Source of the DNA: Flavobacterium ammonificans
GTDB lineage: Bacteria; Bacteroidota; Bacteroidia; Flavobacteriales; Flavobacteriaceae
DNA length: 64,000 bases
NCBI RefSeq assembly: GCF_020886115.1
Contig: NZ_AP025185.1
Location: 1,488,001-1,552,000 of the forward strand
Reading direction: 5' to 3'
Part shown: in pieces, positions 31,511 to 41,202 of the stretch
How positions within the stretch are numbered: the first letter of the stretch is position 1
How the letters are laid out: each line of letters starts with the position of its first letter
The notes under the pieces: model-generated
Databases searched by the model: none
What the model was told of the DNA's origin: nothing
Seen by the model: only the letters and a program-made list of their open reading frames with translations
Made by a program: the position numbers and the translations under genes

Positions 31511-31605
31511 GGAGCTATTTCCTGCTATCCGCTGTATCTTTTTATATGTGGACTTCGAGAGCCTCAGTCCTCCTATAAAAAGGATGCCGCTTCTATCAGG
31601 GCTAT
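31511..31605 (-). ncRNA. Structured repeat, copy B
   Basis: Minus-strand partner of the element at 19186-19285. The 5' flank (GATAGAAGCGGCATCC), the loop GAGGCTCTCGA (31555-31565) and the 3' flank (AAAAAGATA) match copy A. The stem TTTTTATAGGAGGACT (31566-31581) pairs with AGTCCACATATAAAAA (31539-31554) with two mismatches, although its inner sequence differs from copy A. A 3' hairpin of GGA-AGC with GCT-CC follows. It begins within the truA stop codon and ends just before the ABC exporter start. Confidence 0.6.
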
Positions 31606-32345
31606 GGGTTGATGTAATCGTATTCTATTTTCGTTAAATATAAACCATGTGCTGGAACAGAGAATCCTGCTTTTTCCCTGCTTTTACTTTCAATAATTTT
31701 AGTAAAATCATCTAATGTAATCTTATGCAACCCTAAATTGATAAGCGTCCCAACAATGGAACGCACCATATTTCTCAAAAACCGATTTGCTGAAATCGTA
31801 AAAACAAGTTGATCGTTCTTTCCTCGTTTCCAATACGCTTCAAAAATAGTACAATCAAATGTATTTACATCGGTATTGACTTTAGAAAAACATTCGAAAT
31901 CGGTATAATTAAATAATAATTGCGAAGCTTGGTTCATCAAGTCGATGTCCAAAGGCTGATGGAAATACCAACTCAGTTCATCTATAAATGGATTTTTGAA
32001 TTGGTGAATGTGGTATTCATAGGTTCTTTTTGTGGCGTCAAATCGAGAATGTGCGTCATCATGAACCGGAATGATGTCATAAATCACAATGTCTTTTGGT
32101 AAAAAAGAATTGAGTTTGTGAACTAAGGTTGTTATGTCAAAAGAGTTATCCGTATCAAAATGGGCATACATTTCTCTTGCATGAACTCCAGTATCGGTTC
32201 GTCCGGCCCCCATCAAATTGATTTCAGTTTGCAATAAAACAGAAAATGCTTTGTTCAGGTTTTCCTGAACAGAAGTTGCATTTGGCTGTATTTGCCAGCC
32301 ATGAAAACGGGTACCGTTATAGGCTAAATGTATGAAATATCTCAA
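31602..32345 (-). CDS. truA: tRNA pseudouridine(38-40) synthase
   Basis: TruA, which isomerises uridines 38-40 in the tRNA anticodon stem-loop. The 247-residue protein has the opening RYFIHLAYNGTRFHGWQ, the catalytic aspartate in GAGRTDTGVHA, RTYEYHI, and the C-terminal FLRNMVRSIVGTLINLG. Translation must start at TTG 32345: a stop lies in frame 12 bases upstream and no internal Met precedes the conserved start. The TAG stop lies within the first bases of structured repeat copy B. Confidence 0.95.
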   Translation of the reverse strand: MRYFIHLAYNGTRFHGWQIQPNATSVQENLNKAFSVLLQTEINLMGAGRTDTGVHAREMYAHFDTDNSFDITTLVHKLNSFLPKDIVIYDIIPVHDDAHSRFDATKRTYEYHIHQFKNPFIDELSWYFHQPLDIDLMNQASQLLFNYTDFECFSKVNTDVNTFDCTIFEAYWKRGKNDQLVFTISANRFLRNMVRSIVGTLINLGLHKITLDDFTKIIESKSREKAGFSVPAHGLYLTKIEYDYINP

Positions 32346-32371
32346 GTTGATTCGTCAAAAAGTTCAAGCTT

Positions 32372-32401
32372 CAAATGTACAAAGTTTTTAGGTTGGGCAA
32401 A
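32372..32401 (-). promoter_or_regulatory. truA promoter
   Basis: Minus-strand TTTG (forward CAAA at 32398-32401), an 18-base spacer and TACATTTG (forward 32372-32379) match the Bacteroidetes consensus. It is divergent from the phosphodiesterase promoter. Confidence 0.6.
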
Positions 32402-32450
32402 GCCAAATAAGTAAGTTATTCTTGGCTTTTTATTTCGTCTTTTTAGTTTG

Positions 32451-32458
32451 TAACTTTG
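32451..32458 (+). promoter_or_regulatory. Probable phosphodiesterase promoter -7 box
   Basis: TAACTTTG matches TAnnTTTG, 20 bases before the ATG at 32479. It lies inside the 5' extension of the open frame, supporting the shorter protein. Confidence 0.5.
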
Positions 32459-32478
32459 ACGAACTAAGTTCGCTTACA

Positions 32479-32973
32479 ATGAAAAAAATTCTTTTACTCT
32501 CAGATACTCATAGTCATATTGACGATACGATTCTAAAATATGTCGTTCAAGCGGATGAGGTTTGGCATGCGGGAGATATTGGAGACCTTGTTGTAACGGA
32601 TACAATTAAAAAATTAAAACCACTTCGCGCTGTTTATGGTAATATTGATGATGCACAAGCTCGTTTAGAATTTCCATTACATCATCGGTTTTTTTGTGAG
32701 GGAGTTTCGGTTTGGATTACCCACATTGGTGGTTATCCTGGAAAATATAATCAAGCTGTTCGTTCCGAATTAGAGCAAAATTCACCTCAATTATTTATTT
32801 GCGGACATTCGCACATTCTAAAAGTACAATTTGATAAGCAGAATAATTTGTTGTTTATGAATCCGGGTGCAGCGGGCAAAAGTGGTTTCCATCAAGTGAG
32901 AACGATGCTACGATTTATAATTGACGGTGATGCAATTAAAGAATTAGAAATTATCGAAATAGATAAGCGGTAA
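32479..32973 (+). CDS. YfcE/MJ0936-family metallophosphodiesterase
   Basis: 164-residue calcineurin-like phosphoesterase of the YfcE/MJ0936 type. Metal-site motifs are present: LLSDTHSHID (D-x-H), HAGDIGD (GD), YGNIDD (GN-D in place of GNH-D/E), THIGGYPG and FICGHSHI (GHxH). Family members hydrolyse phosphodiesters in vitro; the physiological substrate is not known. The longer open frame to 32422 contains the promoter, so I start at ATG 32479 (MKKILLLSDTHS). It ends 5 bases from the convergent kinase gene with no terminator between. Confidence 0.9.
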   Translation: MKKILLLSDTHSHIDDTILKYVVQADEVWHAGDIGDLVVTDTIKKLKPLRAVYGNIDDAQARLEFPLHHRFFCEGVSVWITHIGGYPGKYNQAVRSELEQNSPQLFICGHSHILKVQFDKQNNLLFMNPGAAGKSGFHQVRTMLRFIIDGDAIKELEIIEIDKR

Positions 32974-32978
32974 ATCTA

Positions 32979-34676
32979 TTACGCTTTGGAATTTGGAATA
33001 TCAATCTTAATTGTTGTTCCTTTTTCTATTTTTGAGTCGATATTTAAATTTCCCCTCATCACATTAATTCTAGCTCTAATCTGGTTGAGACCAAATCCCT
33101 CAATTATTTGAAATTGGTTGGTATCAAAACCGATTCCATTATCAATAACTTGAATTTTAAAGTAATTTGCGTTTTCTTTAATTATGATTTTAGCTGTAGT
33201 CGCTTTACTATGTTTGACAATATTATTGATAAGTTCAGAAATTATAAAGTAAACTTTAATTTCAAAATCTTCTGTATACCTTTGGCTGTTATTGATATTA
33301 CATTCAAACTGAAATTGTAAAGTAGAGTTAGAATTCTTTTCGCATAAATCTTCTAAAGCAAAAAGAAGTCCAAATCGAACTAAGAGAGCGGGAATTAATT
33401 CGTGAGACAAATCTCTCACTTTATTGTGAGCTTCTTCTAAAAGATGAATCGTTTTTGTGATTTCATCTTCATTAGAGTTACTGTTATTTTTTTTAATAAC
33501 ACTAAGATGCAATCCAGCTGAGGACAATAGGGCACTAATATTGTCGTGTAAAAAGGATGCGATTTTTTTTCGTTCCGTTTCTTGGCCAGAAATAGTTGCG
33601 TTTATAATATTCTGTTGGATTTTATTTCGCAAACCACTTAATCTATTTTTCTGGATAAGTCTTGAATTTTGTAAGTAAAAATAAAACAATACTATACTTA
33701 TTAAGAAAATAGAAATTATAGCAATAAGTTTTCGTCTAGTCATCACTTTTTCCTGATTTAAAACGTCTTGTTGTGTTTTAAATTCAGATTCAATTTTTTC
33801 GACCTCTCTCTTGTATTCTTCAATTTCTAAATTAAGGCCTTCATTTTTTGCTTTGTTTAATTTGTCCTCTGCATTTAACTCATCAGTAATTGTATTGTAA
33901 GTAGCTAGATGGTCAAAAGCCTCTTTGTGTTTTTGAACTGAATTTAGATATTTAGCATACTCTTGATGTGTTAGAGCTAAGTCAAATTTTTCATCACCTG
34001 CATTGCCAAGCTGAATCGCTTCGTTAAAATTACTTTCAGCTTTAGAATGCTCTTTTTTTACTCCATAGTAGATACCGTTAAGCATTTTTAGAGCAACAAT
34101 AGTTAAGTCGCTTCCATGCTTTTCATGATGAAGATTCGTAAACTGTAAATGGGGGAGACCTTTGTCAAACTCGTTGATATCAAAGTAAGCCCACGCAACA
34201 TTTAAATTGGTTAAAACAAGTCGAGCAGAATCTTTAATTTGTTCACTGTATTCGAGAGATTGTTTATAATGTTCAATACCTTTTTGATATTCCTTTTTAT
34301 CGAAACAGTAGATATTTCCTAGATTGTTATGCAGTAAATTTTTTAATTTTAAATTATTAGTGCGATCTGCATAAATTAATCCTTTTTTATAGTAAAAAAA
34401 GGCTTTTTCTGGATTTGAGAATAAATCAAAATTACCTCCAATAGTATTATAAGTGGACGCAATAATATCATTGTCTTTTAGTGTTATTGCATTACGAAGA
34501 ATGGTTCGGCATTTTACAAGGGATTTATCATAGCTCCCTTTACGCATTAATCGAATAGCCTCTTTCAATTCTTTCTCTGTTTCTTTTTTAGAAACTATTT
34601 TGTTTTGAGATATAACAGAACAGTTCCATAAAAGTAAAACAAGAATAAAAAGGGATGAAATACGATTAAAAGCCAT
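32979..34676 (-). CDS. TPR-containing sensor histidine kinase (HisKA_3 type)
   Basis: 565-residue kinase. A signal peptide (ILVLLLWNCSVIS) leads to a periplasmic region of about 250 residues with five or six TPR-like repeats (KAFFYYKKGLIYADRTNN, KGIEHYKQSLEYSEQIKD). Then come a coiled coil, one membrane helix (LIAIISIFLISIVLFYFYL), the HisKA_3 phosphoacceptor at His377 (IASFLHDNISALLSSAG) and an HATPase domain (ISELINNIVKHSKA, VIDNGIGFD, EGFGLNQIRARI). The longer frame to 34757 overlaps the upstream regulator, so I use ATG 34676. The LuxR-type regulator is 16 bases upstream. The signal sensed is unknown. Confidence 0.9.
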   Translation of the reverse strand: MAFNRISSLFILVLLLWNCSVISQNKIVSKKETEKELKEAIRLMRKGSYDKSLVKCRTILRNAITLKDNDIIASTYNTIGGNFDLFSNPEKAFFYYKKGLIYADRTNNLKLKNLLHNNLGNIYCFDKKEYQKGIEHYKQSLEYSEQIKDSARLVLTNLNVAWAYFDINEFDKGLPHLQFTNLHHEKHGSDLTIVALKMLNGIYYGVKKEHSKAESNFNEAIQLGNAGDEKFDLALTHQEYAKYLNSVQKHKEAFDHLATYNTITDELNAEDKLNKAKNEGLNLEIEEYKREVEKIESEFKTQQDVLNQEKVMTRRKLIAIISIFLISIVLFYFYLQNSRLIQKNRLSGLRNKIQQNIINATISGQETERKKIASFLHDNISALLSSAGLHLSVIKKNNSNSNEDEITKTIHLLEEAHNKVRDLSHELIPALLVRFGLLFALEDLCEKNSNSTLQFQFECNINNSQRYTEDFEIKVYFIISELINNIVKHSKATTAKIIIKENANYFKIQVIDNGIGFDTNQFQIIEGFGLNQIRARINVMRGNLNIDSKIEKGTTIKIDIPNSKA

Positions 34677-34692
34677 AAATTTTAGAAAAAAA

Positions 34693-35355
34693 TTAATCTT
34701 TAATAAGGTTATTTTTAATGGCATATTTGACCAATCCAATCGTATTTTTAGCACCAATTTTTTTCATAATATTTTTCCGATGGGTTTCTACGGTATTCGT
34801 ACTTATGAATAATTTATCACTAATTTCTTTTCCGCTTAATTCAAGTGAAATAAGGGTGATTACTTCCAATTCCCTTTCTGTTAAAATTGTATTGGCAAGA
34901 GTAAAATTGGGGTTTACTTTTTGATTGTCTTTAGTAACTAGATTAAATATTTTTTCTCTAACTGATCTACAAAAATAGTCCTCTCCATTACTAACGGCTT
35001 GTATGGCTTCAACAATATTTTCTCCAGCACATTGTTTTGTTAGATAACCATTAGCTCCTAATCGCATCACCTCTTTGATTAATTTTAAATCGTCGTAACT
35101 AGATAAAATGATTACTTTACAGGGAATTCCTTTTTGGGCAAATTCTTTAATTACTTCAATACCATCTTTTTCTGGCATATTTAAATCAAGAATTAATACA
35201 TCTGCATTTGTTTTTTCTACTTCTTCATACAGATTGTATCCATTTAGAGAAAATCCTACTACTTCAAAATTAGCGACTGTTTTAAGCAAAATAAGAAGTC
35301 CATCAAGAAGGACTTGATGATCATCAGCGAGATAGATTTTTATTTTGTTTTCCAT
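34693..35355 (-). CDS. NarL/FixJ-type response regulator (REC-LuxR HTH)
   Basis: 220-residue response regulator partnered with the adjacent kinase. The receiver domain has the acidic pair Asp11-Asp12 (YLADDHQVLLDGL), the phospho-acceptor Asp57 (VLILDLNMPEKDG) and a conserved Lys in YLTKQC. The C-terminal LuxR HTH (LTERELEVITLISLELSGKE, TNTVETHRKNIMKKIGAKN) binds DNA when phosphorylated. The kinase follows after 16 bases, so the two form one operon. Target genes are not evident. Confidence 0.94.
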   Translation of the reverse strand: MENKIKIYLADDHQVLLDGLLILLKTVANFEVVGFSLNGYNLYEEVEKTNADVLILDLNMPEKDGIEVIKEFAQKGIPCKVIILSSYDDLKLIKEVMRLGANGYLTKQCAGENIVEAIQAVSNGEDYFCRSVREKIFNLVTKDNQKVNPNFTLANTILTERELEVITLISLELSGKEISDKLFISTNTVETHRKNIMKKIGAKNTIGLVKYAIKNNLIKD

Positions 35356-35435
35356 TCGTTTTGGGGGTGTCTCAATTTCAAATGTAAGAAAATTTGACGA
35401 ATATAACTTCTTTGGTTCGAAATTTAATTAAAATA

Positions 35436-35465
35436 AAAAACCCGAATTGTTACATTCGGGTTTTT
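35436..35465 (-). terminator. Intrinsic terminator after the DUF4293 gene
   Basis: Stem CCCGAAT/ATTCGGG with a 6-base loop, A run on one side and T run on the other. It separates the DUF4293 gene from the response regulator. Confidence 0.88.
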
Positions 35466-35493
35466 CTCGCACTAATAAACTAAGTTTATAGGT

Positions 35494-35907
35494 TTATCTC
35501 AATCGATCCACAGATTTTACAAGATCTTCATCCTTCTTGATGGCCTTATTAGCAAAACCTAATAATACGATAGCCAAGATAGGTAGAAACATCCCAATAC
35601 CCTTCTCTGAAACTGCTGGAGTCTCTCCGGATAGATTTAGTGAATGATAAACAAATAATCCTAATAAAATTAAATTTAATATGATATTCAGTCTGCCAAT
35701 AACAAACTGATGTTGTCTTTTTTTATACGAAATAATACTTAATAAACTCATAGTGGTACTCAAACCAAAAAGGATAACATACAACTGATTTTGCATGAAT
35801 AAAAAGTCATTGCCATTTGCTAATGTCCATAATGGAAAAACAAATGGGAGTACGCCTGTAACTATAAAAGCTATTAAAAGATATAAGGTTTGTATTCTTT
35901 GTATCAT
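35494..35907 (-). CDS. DUF4293 integral membrane protein
   Basis: 137-residue membrane protein with four predicted helices (TLYLLIAFIVTGVLPFVFP, LYVILFGLSTTMSLLSII, LNIILNLILLGLFVYHSL, GMFLPILAIVLLGFA). The opening MIQRIQTLYLL and the fourth helix followed by ANKAIKKDEDLVKSVDRLR identify DUF4293, a family confined to Bacteroidetes. It is divergent from rho, a conserved neighbour in flavobacteria as far as I know. Function unknown. Confidence 0.88.
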   Translation of the reverse strand: MIQRIQTLYLLIAFIVTGVLPFVFPLWTLANGNDFLFMQNQLYVILFGLSTTMSLLSIISYKKRQHQFVIGRLNIILNLILLGLFVYHSLNLSGETPAVSEKGIGMFLPILAIVLLGFANKAIKKDEDLVKSVDRLR

Positions 35908-36092
35908 TGTAATTAAATGAACAACAAAAATAAAGTTTTCTTTTTTATAAATACTATTGTATGATTAAAAAATATTCGTATTATTGCATAGTTATATCGT
36001 AAGCACTTCATCTTGCGGACAATCCAATAAACTTTACTGCTTATCTTTCACAACAGTTTTCCAAAAAAAAATAAATTAAAACAAGAACATTC

Positions 36093-37778
36093 ATGTTTGA
36101 TATTTCTGCATTAAAAAACATGAAGCTTTCTGAGCTTCAAGACATTGCTAAATTAGCTAAAACCATAAAGTTTGCTGGGGTTAAAAAAGAAGATTTAATT
36201 GCTCAAATTGTAGAGCAACAACTTGCAACTTCAAAAGAAGACAATACATCAGTTGAGGTAGGAACTGAAAAACCTAAAAGAGCAAGAATACTTCCTTCAA
36301 AAAAAGAATCAGTTCAAGCGACTCAGGATACCGAAGAGGTTTCCAATACAACATCTAATGGAGCTGAAATTGCCTCTGAGACTTCAGAAAGTGAGGCTCC
36401 TAAAATAGTTAAGTTCAATAAATTGGCTTACGAACAAAAGATAGCAAAAAAAGAAAAAGTAACAACAAAAGTTACTACAGGAGCACCTGAATTGCCATTG
36501 GAAACGCCTTCTAATGAATCTGGAGAAACTCCAGCGGTTGTTAAAAAAGTAAATCCAAATCAATTAAATAAACAAAACCAGAATCCAAATCAAAACGGAA
36601 ACCAGAATCAGAATCCGAACCAAAAGAACAAGAAAAGTAATTTTGGTCACTCGGATTATGAGTTTGATGGAATCATTGAAAGTGAAGGTGTATTAGAAAT
36701 GATGCCTGATGGCTATGGTTTCTTGCGTTCTTCTGATTATAATTATTTGGCTTCGCCAGATGATATTTATTTATCAACTTCTCAAATTCGTCTATTTGGT
36801 TTAAAAACTGGAGATACTGTAAAAGGAGTGGTACGCCCTCCAAAAGAAGGAGAGAAATTCTTTCCATTAGTGCGCGTATTAAAAATTAATGGTCACGATC
36901 CACAAGTGGTTCGCGATAGAGTTTCATTTGAACATTTAACGCCTGTTTTTCCAAAAGAAAAATTCAAATTGGCTGAAAAGCAAAGTACTATTTCTACGCG
37001 AATTATTGATTTGTTTTCTCCAATAGGAAAAGGACAACGTGGTATGATTGTAGCACAACCTAAAACAGGTAAAACAATGTTGTTAAAAGACATTGCTAAT
37101 GCTATTGCTGCTAATCATCCTGAGGTTTATTTAATTGTTCTTTTAATTGACGAACGTCCAGAAGAGGTTACGGATATGCAACGCAGTGTTCGTGGAGAAG
37201 TTATCGCTTCTACTTTTGATAGAGAGCCACAAGAACACGTTAAAATTGCCAACATTGTTTTAGAGAAAGCCAAAAGATTAGTAGAGTGTGGTCACGATGT
37301 AGTAATCCTTTTGGATTCGATTACTCGTTTAGCAAGAGCCTACAATACAGTTCAACCCGCTTCTGGTAAAGTATTAAGTGGTGGTGTAGATGCCAATGCT
37401 TTACAAAAACCAAAACGTTTCTTTGGAGCAGCTCGTAATGTAGAAAATGGAGGTTCGTTGAGTATTATTGCAACCGCTTTAACCGAAACGGGTTCTAAAA
37501 TGGATGAGGTGATTTTTGAAGAATTCAAAGGAACTGGAAATATGGAATTACAATTGGATAGAAAAATTGCTAACAAGCGTATCTTCCCTGCAATTGATTT
37601 AACATCTTCTAGTACGAGAAGAGATGATTTATTGTTGGATCCACAAACCTTACAACGTATGTGGATTATGCGTAAATACCTTTCGGATATGAATCCTGTG
37701 GAAGCAATGGATTTCATCAATGACCGATTCAAAAAAACTAAGAATAACGAGGAATTTTTGATTTCAATGAATGATTAA
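36093..37778 (+). CDS. rho: Transcription termination factor Rho with a disordered N-terminal insertion
   Basis: Hexameric RNA helicase that ends transcripts. The 561 residues exceed the 419 of E. coli because a low-complexity region lies between the N-terminal Rho_N helices (1-45) and the RNA-binding domain (about 195-260, [13 protein letters not shown]). It includes an Asn/Gln-rich stretch at about 154-182. The ATPase part has Walker A KTGKTMLL (around 319), Walker [15 protein letters not shown], and the Q- and R-loops ([20 protein letters not shown]). In Bacteroides thetaiotaomicron the comparable disordered region drives phase separation. The 185-base leader from the DUF4293 gene may carry autoregulation. 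Confidence 0.97.
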   Translation: MFDISALKNMKLSELQDIAKLAKTIKFAGVKKEDLIAQIVEQQLATSKEDNTSVEVGTEKPKRARILPSKKESVQATQDTEEVSNTTSNGAEIASETSESEAPKIVKFNKLAYEQKIAKKEKVTTKVTTGAPELPLETPSNESGETPAVVKKVNPNQLNKQNQNPNQNGNQNQNPNQKNKKSNFGHSDYEFDGIIESEGVLEMMPDGYGFLRSSDYNYLASPDDIYLSTSQIRLFGLKTGDTVKGVVRPPKEGEKFFPLVRVLKINGHDPQVVRDRVSFEHLTPVFPKEKFKLAEKQSTISTRIIDLFSPIGKGQRGMIVAQPKTGKTMLLKDIANAIAANHPEVYLIVLLIDERPEEVTDMQRSVRGEVIASTFDREPQEHVKIANIVLEKAKRLVECGHDVVILLDSITRLARAYNTVQPASGKVLSGGVDANALQKPKRFFGAARNVENGGSLSIIATALTETGSKMDEVIFEEFKGTGNMELQLDRKIANKRIFPAIDLTSSSTRRDDLLLDPQTLQRMWIMRKYLSDMNPVEAMDFINDRFKKTKNNEEFLISMND

Positions 37779-37797
37779 TTCTGAACTATAATTGCAT

Positions 37798-37825
37798 AAA
37801 AAAAGTCCCAATTGGGACTTTTTTT
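37798..37825. terminator. Bidirectional palindromic terminator
   Basis: AGTCCCAATTGGGACT flanked by A7 and T7; it serves rho (+) and the RsmB-like gene (-). Confidence 0.9.
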
Positions 37826-37842
37826 ATGTTTATATTATTTGG

Positions 37843-39060
37843 TTATGCGTTTTTACGTTCTAACAACGCCATATAAAATCCATCAAAACCTGATTCTGAA
37901 GCCAATATTTTTCGATCTTCAATAAACTGAAATTGTTTACCAATTTCAGTAGTTAAGAAACGTTGTACTTGTTCTTGGTTTTCCGAAGGTAAAATAGAGC
38001 AAGTGGCATAGACTAATTTGCCGCCAGGTTTTACAATTTTAGAATAGTTTTCTAAAACTTCAGATTGCACTTTACGAATGTTATCAATAAACTCAGGTTG
38101 CAATTTCCACTTAGCGTCAGGATTTCTTTTTAAAACTCCCAAACCGCTACATGGTGCATCGATCAATACGCGATCTGCTTTTTCGTGTAATTTTTTAATG
38201 ACTTTGGTTGAGTCAATTATACGGTATTCGATATTGAAAGCGCTATTTCTTTTCGCTCTTAGTTTTAACTGCTTTAGTTTACTTTCGTATAAATCCATAG
38301 CAATCAATTGCCCTTTATTTTCCATTAAAGAAGCAATGTGTAATGTTTTTCCTCCTGCACCTGCACATGTATCAACTACACGCATTCCAGGTTTCACATC
38401 AAGGAAAGCAGCTACTAATTGTGAGTTGGCATCTTGCACTTCAAAGAAACCTTGCTTAAAAGCGTCTGTTAAAAAGACATTGGCTCTTTCTTTTAAAACC
38501 AAAGCATCAGGCTGGTCTTTCAAATAGTCGGTTTCAATATTCAAATCCATCAAGATAGCTTTTAACTTCTCTTTGGTAGTTTTAAGGGTATTGACACGAA
38601 GAATAACTTTTGCTGGTTGATTTTGCGCTGCAATTTCTTTTGACCAAACTTTTTCTCCTAATTCTTTCACGCCGATTTCTTCCATCCAATCAGGAATAGA
38701 CTCTTTAAAGGTTCTAATTTTAGACAATTCATCAAAACGACCTTTAATTTTTCGTTCAGGAGTGCCATCTAATTGGCGCCAATCAGGAATTGGATATCCT
38801 CTTAAAACCGCCCAAACCGCAAAAATTCTCCATAAATTGTCTCTGTCAAAAGGTTCTTTAACTTCGGCAATTTCAGAATACAATCGCTTCCAGCGGACTA
38901 TTTCATATATGGTTTCGGCAACAAACTTTCTGTCGGAACTTCCCCAACGTTTGTCTTTTTTTAAGGAACGTGCTACCACTTTGTCTGCATATTCTCCTTC
39001 ATTGAAGATAGCATTCAAAGCGTCAATGGTAGTATAAACTAAATTTCTGTGTAATCTCAT
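37843..39060 (-). CDS. RsmB-like RNA (cytosine-5)-methyltransferase
   Basis: 405-residue NOL1/NOP2/Sun-family methyltransferase, likely acting on 16S rRNA. The SAM site reads VVDTCAGAGGKTLHIAS, followed by AMDLYESKLKQLKLRAKR. The two catalytic-site cysteines are in VLIDAPCSGLGVLKRNPD and KLVYATCSILPSENQEQV. The N-terminal 130 residues are a NusB-like RNA-binding region as in RsmB. The target base (E. coli C967) is presumed, not shown. Convergent with rho and upstream of nothing on its strand. Confidence 0.9.
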   Translation of the reverse strand: MRLHRNLVYTTIDALNAIFNEGEYADKVVARSLKKDKRWGSSDRKFVAETIYEIVRWKRLYSEIAEVKEPFDRDNLWRIFAVWAVLRGYPIPDWRQLDGTPERKIKGRFDELSKIRTFKESIPDWMEEIGVKELGEKVWSKEIAAQNQPAKVILRVNTLKTTKEKLKAILMDLNIETDYLKDQPDALVLKERANVFLTDAFKQGFFEVQDANSQLVAAFLDVKPGMRVVDTCAGAGGKTLHIASLMENKGQLIAMDLYESKLKQLKLRAKRNSAFNIEYRIIDSTKVIKKLHEKADRVLIDAPCSGLGVLKRNPDAKWKLQPEFIDNIRKVQSEVLENYSKIVKPGGKLVYATCSILPSENQEQVQRFLTTEIGKQFQFIEDRKILASESGFDGFYMALLERKNA

Positions 39061-39123
39061 TGTAAAAAATTGAAATGCAAAGGTACTATTTATTGATTGG
39101 AAAGCTAAATTTAATCCTTTAAA

Positions 39124-39153
39124 TAAAAAGACACTGTGGTGAAACAGTGTCTT
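39124..39153 (-). terminator. Intrinsic terminator after kup
   Basis: Stem AAGACACTG/CAGTGTCTT with an 8-base loop; on the minus strand followed by CTTTTTATTT. Ends the kup transcript. Confidence 0.85.
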
Positions 39154-39177
39154 AAGTTTACTATAAATAGAGTGTTT

Positions 39178-41139
39178 TTATTTTAGTCTTGTTAATCCTA
39201 TATTTTCTGGTGCATGAAGTACTAATGGGAATTTTTCAATTTTCACAGAACTACTATCTAATCCAAATGCTCTTTCTTCAGATAAACTTAGTTTTTTGAT
39301 AAAGAAATAGGAATTCATTACTAATTTTTCATGCCATAATAAATCGCTATCATTAGATAAGAATTTCTCAGACAATACAAACTTAAAGTCTCCGAGGATA
39401 TTGTTTTTATTCAATGATTCGTAACGGCTAGTAATATCTACTTCTCCATTTTTAACCATATCCTTCAAAACCTCTCGGAACATTAAATTGATCTTAGTTG
39501 GTTCTCTAAAACCTAAGTTGAAATCAACTCGATAGATATCATCTTTTAAAATTTCTGTTACCTTGTATTCAGTTTTGTACGGTTCTGTAAGTATATTGAC
39601 ATGAACAAACCAATACAAATCAGCTCTTTTTGGTCTTTTTTGAAGAATAGAATACATTACTTTTTCTTCTATTTCATCGATTCTTCCCGCATTAGTCATA
39701 TATACTAAATGAGTTGCGTATTTCGGGATAGATAAATCAGCACTTAACTCACTAAGCACTTTTTTATAATCTTCAATTTTCACAATTTTAGTATAGGCTT
39801 TATTAATTTTTTTAGCCACATACCAGATCGTCATAATTGAAATAAGAGTAATTGCAATTAATAGTGTTACATAACCTCCTTCTGCAAATTTTGTTATGTT
39901 AGCCGATAGAAAACTGAATTCAATTGCTAAATAAATCGCAATTAATGGAACATATAAATACCATTTCACCCTTTTCATTATTAAGAAATAATTTAAAAGT
40001 AATGTCGTCATTATCATACATAAAATAATGGCTAATCCATAGGCATGTTCCATATTACTTGATTCCTCAAAATGCAACACGATTCCAACACAACCTACAA
40101 ACAACAACCAGTTGATAGAAGGAATGTAGAGTTGTCCTTTTAATTCCGTAGGGTATTTGATCTTCACTTTAGGCCAGAAGTTCAAACGCATGGCCTCATT
40201 AATTAAGGTAAACGAACCACTAATTAAAGCTTGTGATGCAATTACAGCTGCCAATGTAGCGACTACAATTCCTATGGGTTGGAACCAATCAGCCATAATT
40301 AAATAGAAAGGATTTCCATTTTTTCCACCCAGACTTTGAAGAGTTTCTCCTTCGTGATGAATTAAATAAGCCCCTTGACCAAAATAATTAAGAACTAAAG
40401 CAGTTTTAACAAAAATCCAACTGATTCGGATATTCTTTCTTCCGCAATGCCCCATGTCTGAATACAATGCTTCAGCTCCAGTTGTACATAGAAATACAAA
40501 CCCAAGAACAAAAAAACCGTCTGGGTGAATGGATAATAACTTATAAGCATAGTAAGGATTAATGGCTTGAAGAACTTCAACGTGCTTAAAAATTTGAATT
40601 CCCCCCAAAATAGCTAACATGCTAAACCAAATTAACATCATTGGTGCAAAAAACTTTCCAACTAATTTGGTTCCAAATTGTTGTATGGTAAAAAGAATAA
40701 ATAAAATGCCAATAACAATTGGGATTGTATTGATTTCTGGGTAAAATGTTCTAACTCCTTCAACTGCAGATGATACCGAGATAGGAGGTGTGATAATTCC
40801 ATCAGCTAATAATGCGCTTCCCCCAATTATAGCAGGGACTATGAGCCATCTGATTTTTGTTTTTTTGACCAAAGCGTACAAAGCAAAAATTCCACCCTCG
40901 CCATGATTATCAGCGCTTAATGTGATTAGTACGTATTTGATTGTAGTTTGTAAGGTAAGTGTCCAGAAAACACAAGATATTCCTCCTAAAACAATGTTGG
41001 CATCAATAATATGATTTCCAAGAATGGCTTTCATTACATATAATGGGGAAGTTCCAATGTCACCATAAATAATTCCCAATGAAACTAATAATCCGCCAAG
41101 TGTTAATTTACTGTGCAGATCTTTGTGCGCTACGCTCAT
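39178..41139 (-). CDS. kup: Kup-family low-affinity potassium transporter
   Basis: 653-residue K+ uptake permease (KUP/HAK/KT). The N-terminal signature GIIYGDIGTSPLYVMKAIL is diagnostic. About twelve helices extend to residue 450 (FVFLCTTGAEALYSDMGHCG, SQALISGSFTLINEAMRLNF), followed by a soluble C-terminal domain of about 200 residues. The frame begins at a TTG at 41148; the ATG at 41139 (MSVAHKDLHSK) is preferred. A very good promoter lies just upstream. No other potassium gene is near. Confidence 0.95.
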   Translation of the reverse strand: MSVAHKDLHSKLTLGGLLVSLGIIYGDIGTSPLYVMKAILGNHIIDANIVLGGISCVFWTLTLQTTIKYVLITLSADNHGEGGIFALYALVKKTKIRWLIVPAIIGGSALLADGIITPPISVSSAVEGVRTFYPEINTIPIVIGILFILFTIQQFGTKLVGKFFAPMMLIWFSMLAILGGIQIFKHVEVLQAINPYYAYKLLSIHPDGFFVLGFVFLCTTGAEALYSDMGHCGRKNIRISWIFVKTALVLNYFGQGAYLIHHEGETLQSLGGKNGNPFYLIMADWFQPIGIVVATLAAVIASQALISGSFTLINEAMRLNFWPKVKIKYPTELKGQLYIPSINWLLFVGCVGIVLHFEESSNMEHAYGLAIILCMIMTTLLLNYFLIMKRVKWYLYVPLIAIYLAIEFSFLSANITKFAEGGYVTLLIAITLISIMTIWYVAKKINKAYTKIVKIEDYKKVLSELSADLSIPKYATHLVYMTNAGRIDEIEEKVMYSILQKRPKRADLYWFVHVNILTEPYKTEYKVTEILKDDIYRVDFNLGFREPTKINLMFREVLKDMVKNGEVDITSRYESLNKNNILGDFKFVLSEKFLSNDSDLLWHEKLVMNSYFFIKKLSLSEERAFGLDSSSVKIEKFPLVLHAPENIGLTRLK

Positions 41140-41160
41140 GATATTCAATTATAAAGAGGG

Positions 41161-41193
41161 CAAATTTACTCTTTTTAAATATATGAGTTCAAA
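41161..41193 (-). promoter_or_regulatory. kup promoter
   Basis: Minus-strand TTTG (forward CAAA 41190-41193), 21-base spacer, TAAATTTG (forward 41161-41168): a near-perfect Bacteroidetes promoter about 21 bases before the ATG. Confidence 0.65.
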
Positions 41194-41202
41194 AAATATA
41201 AA

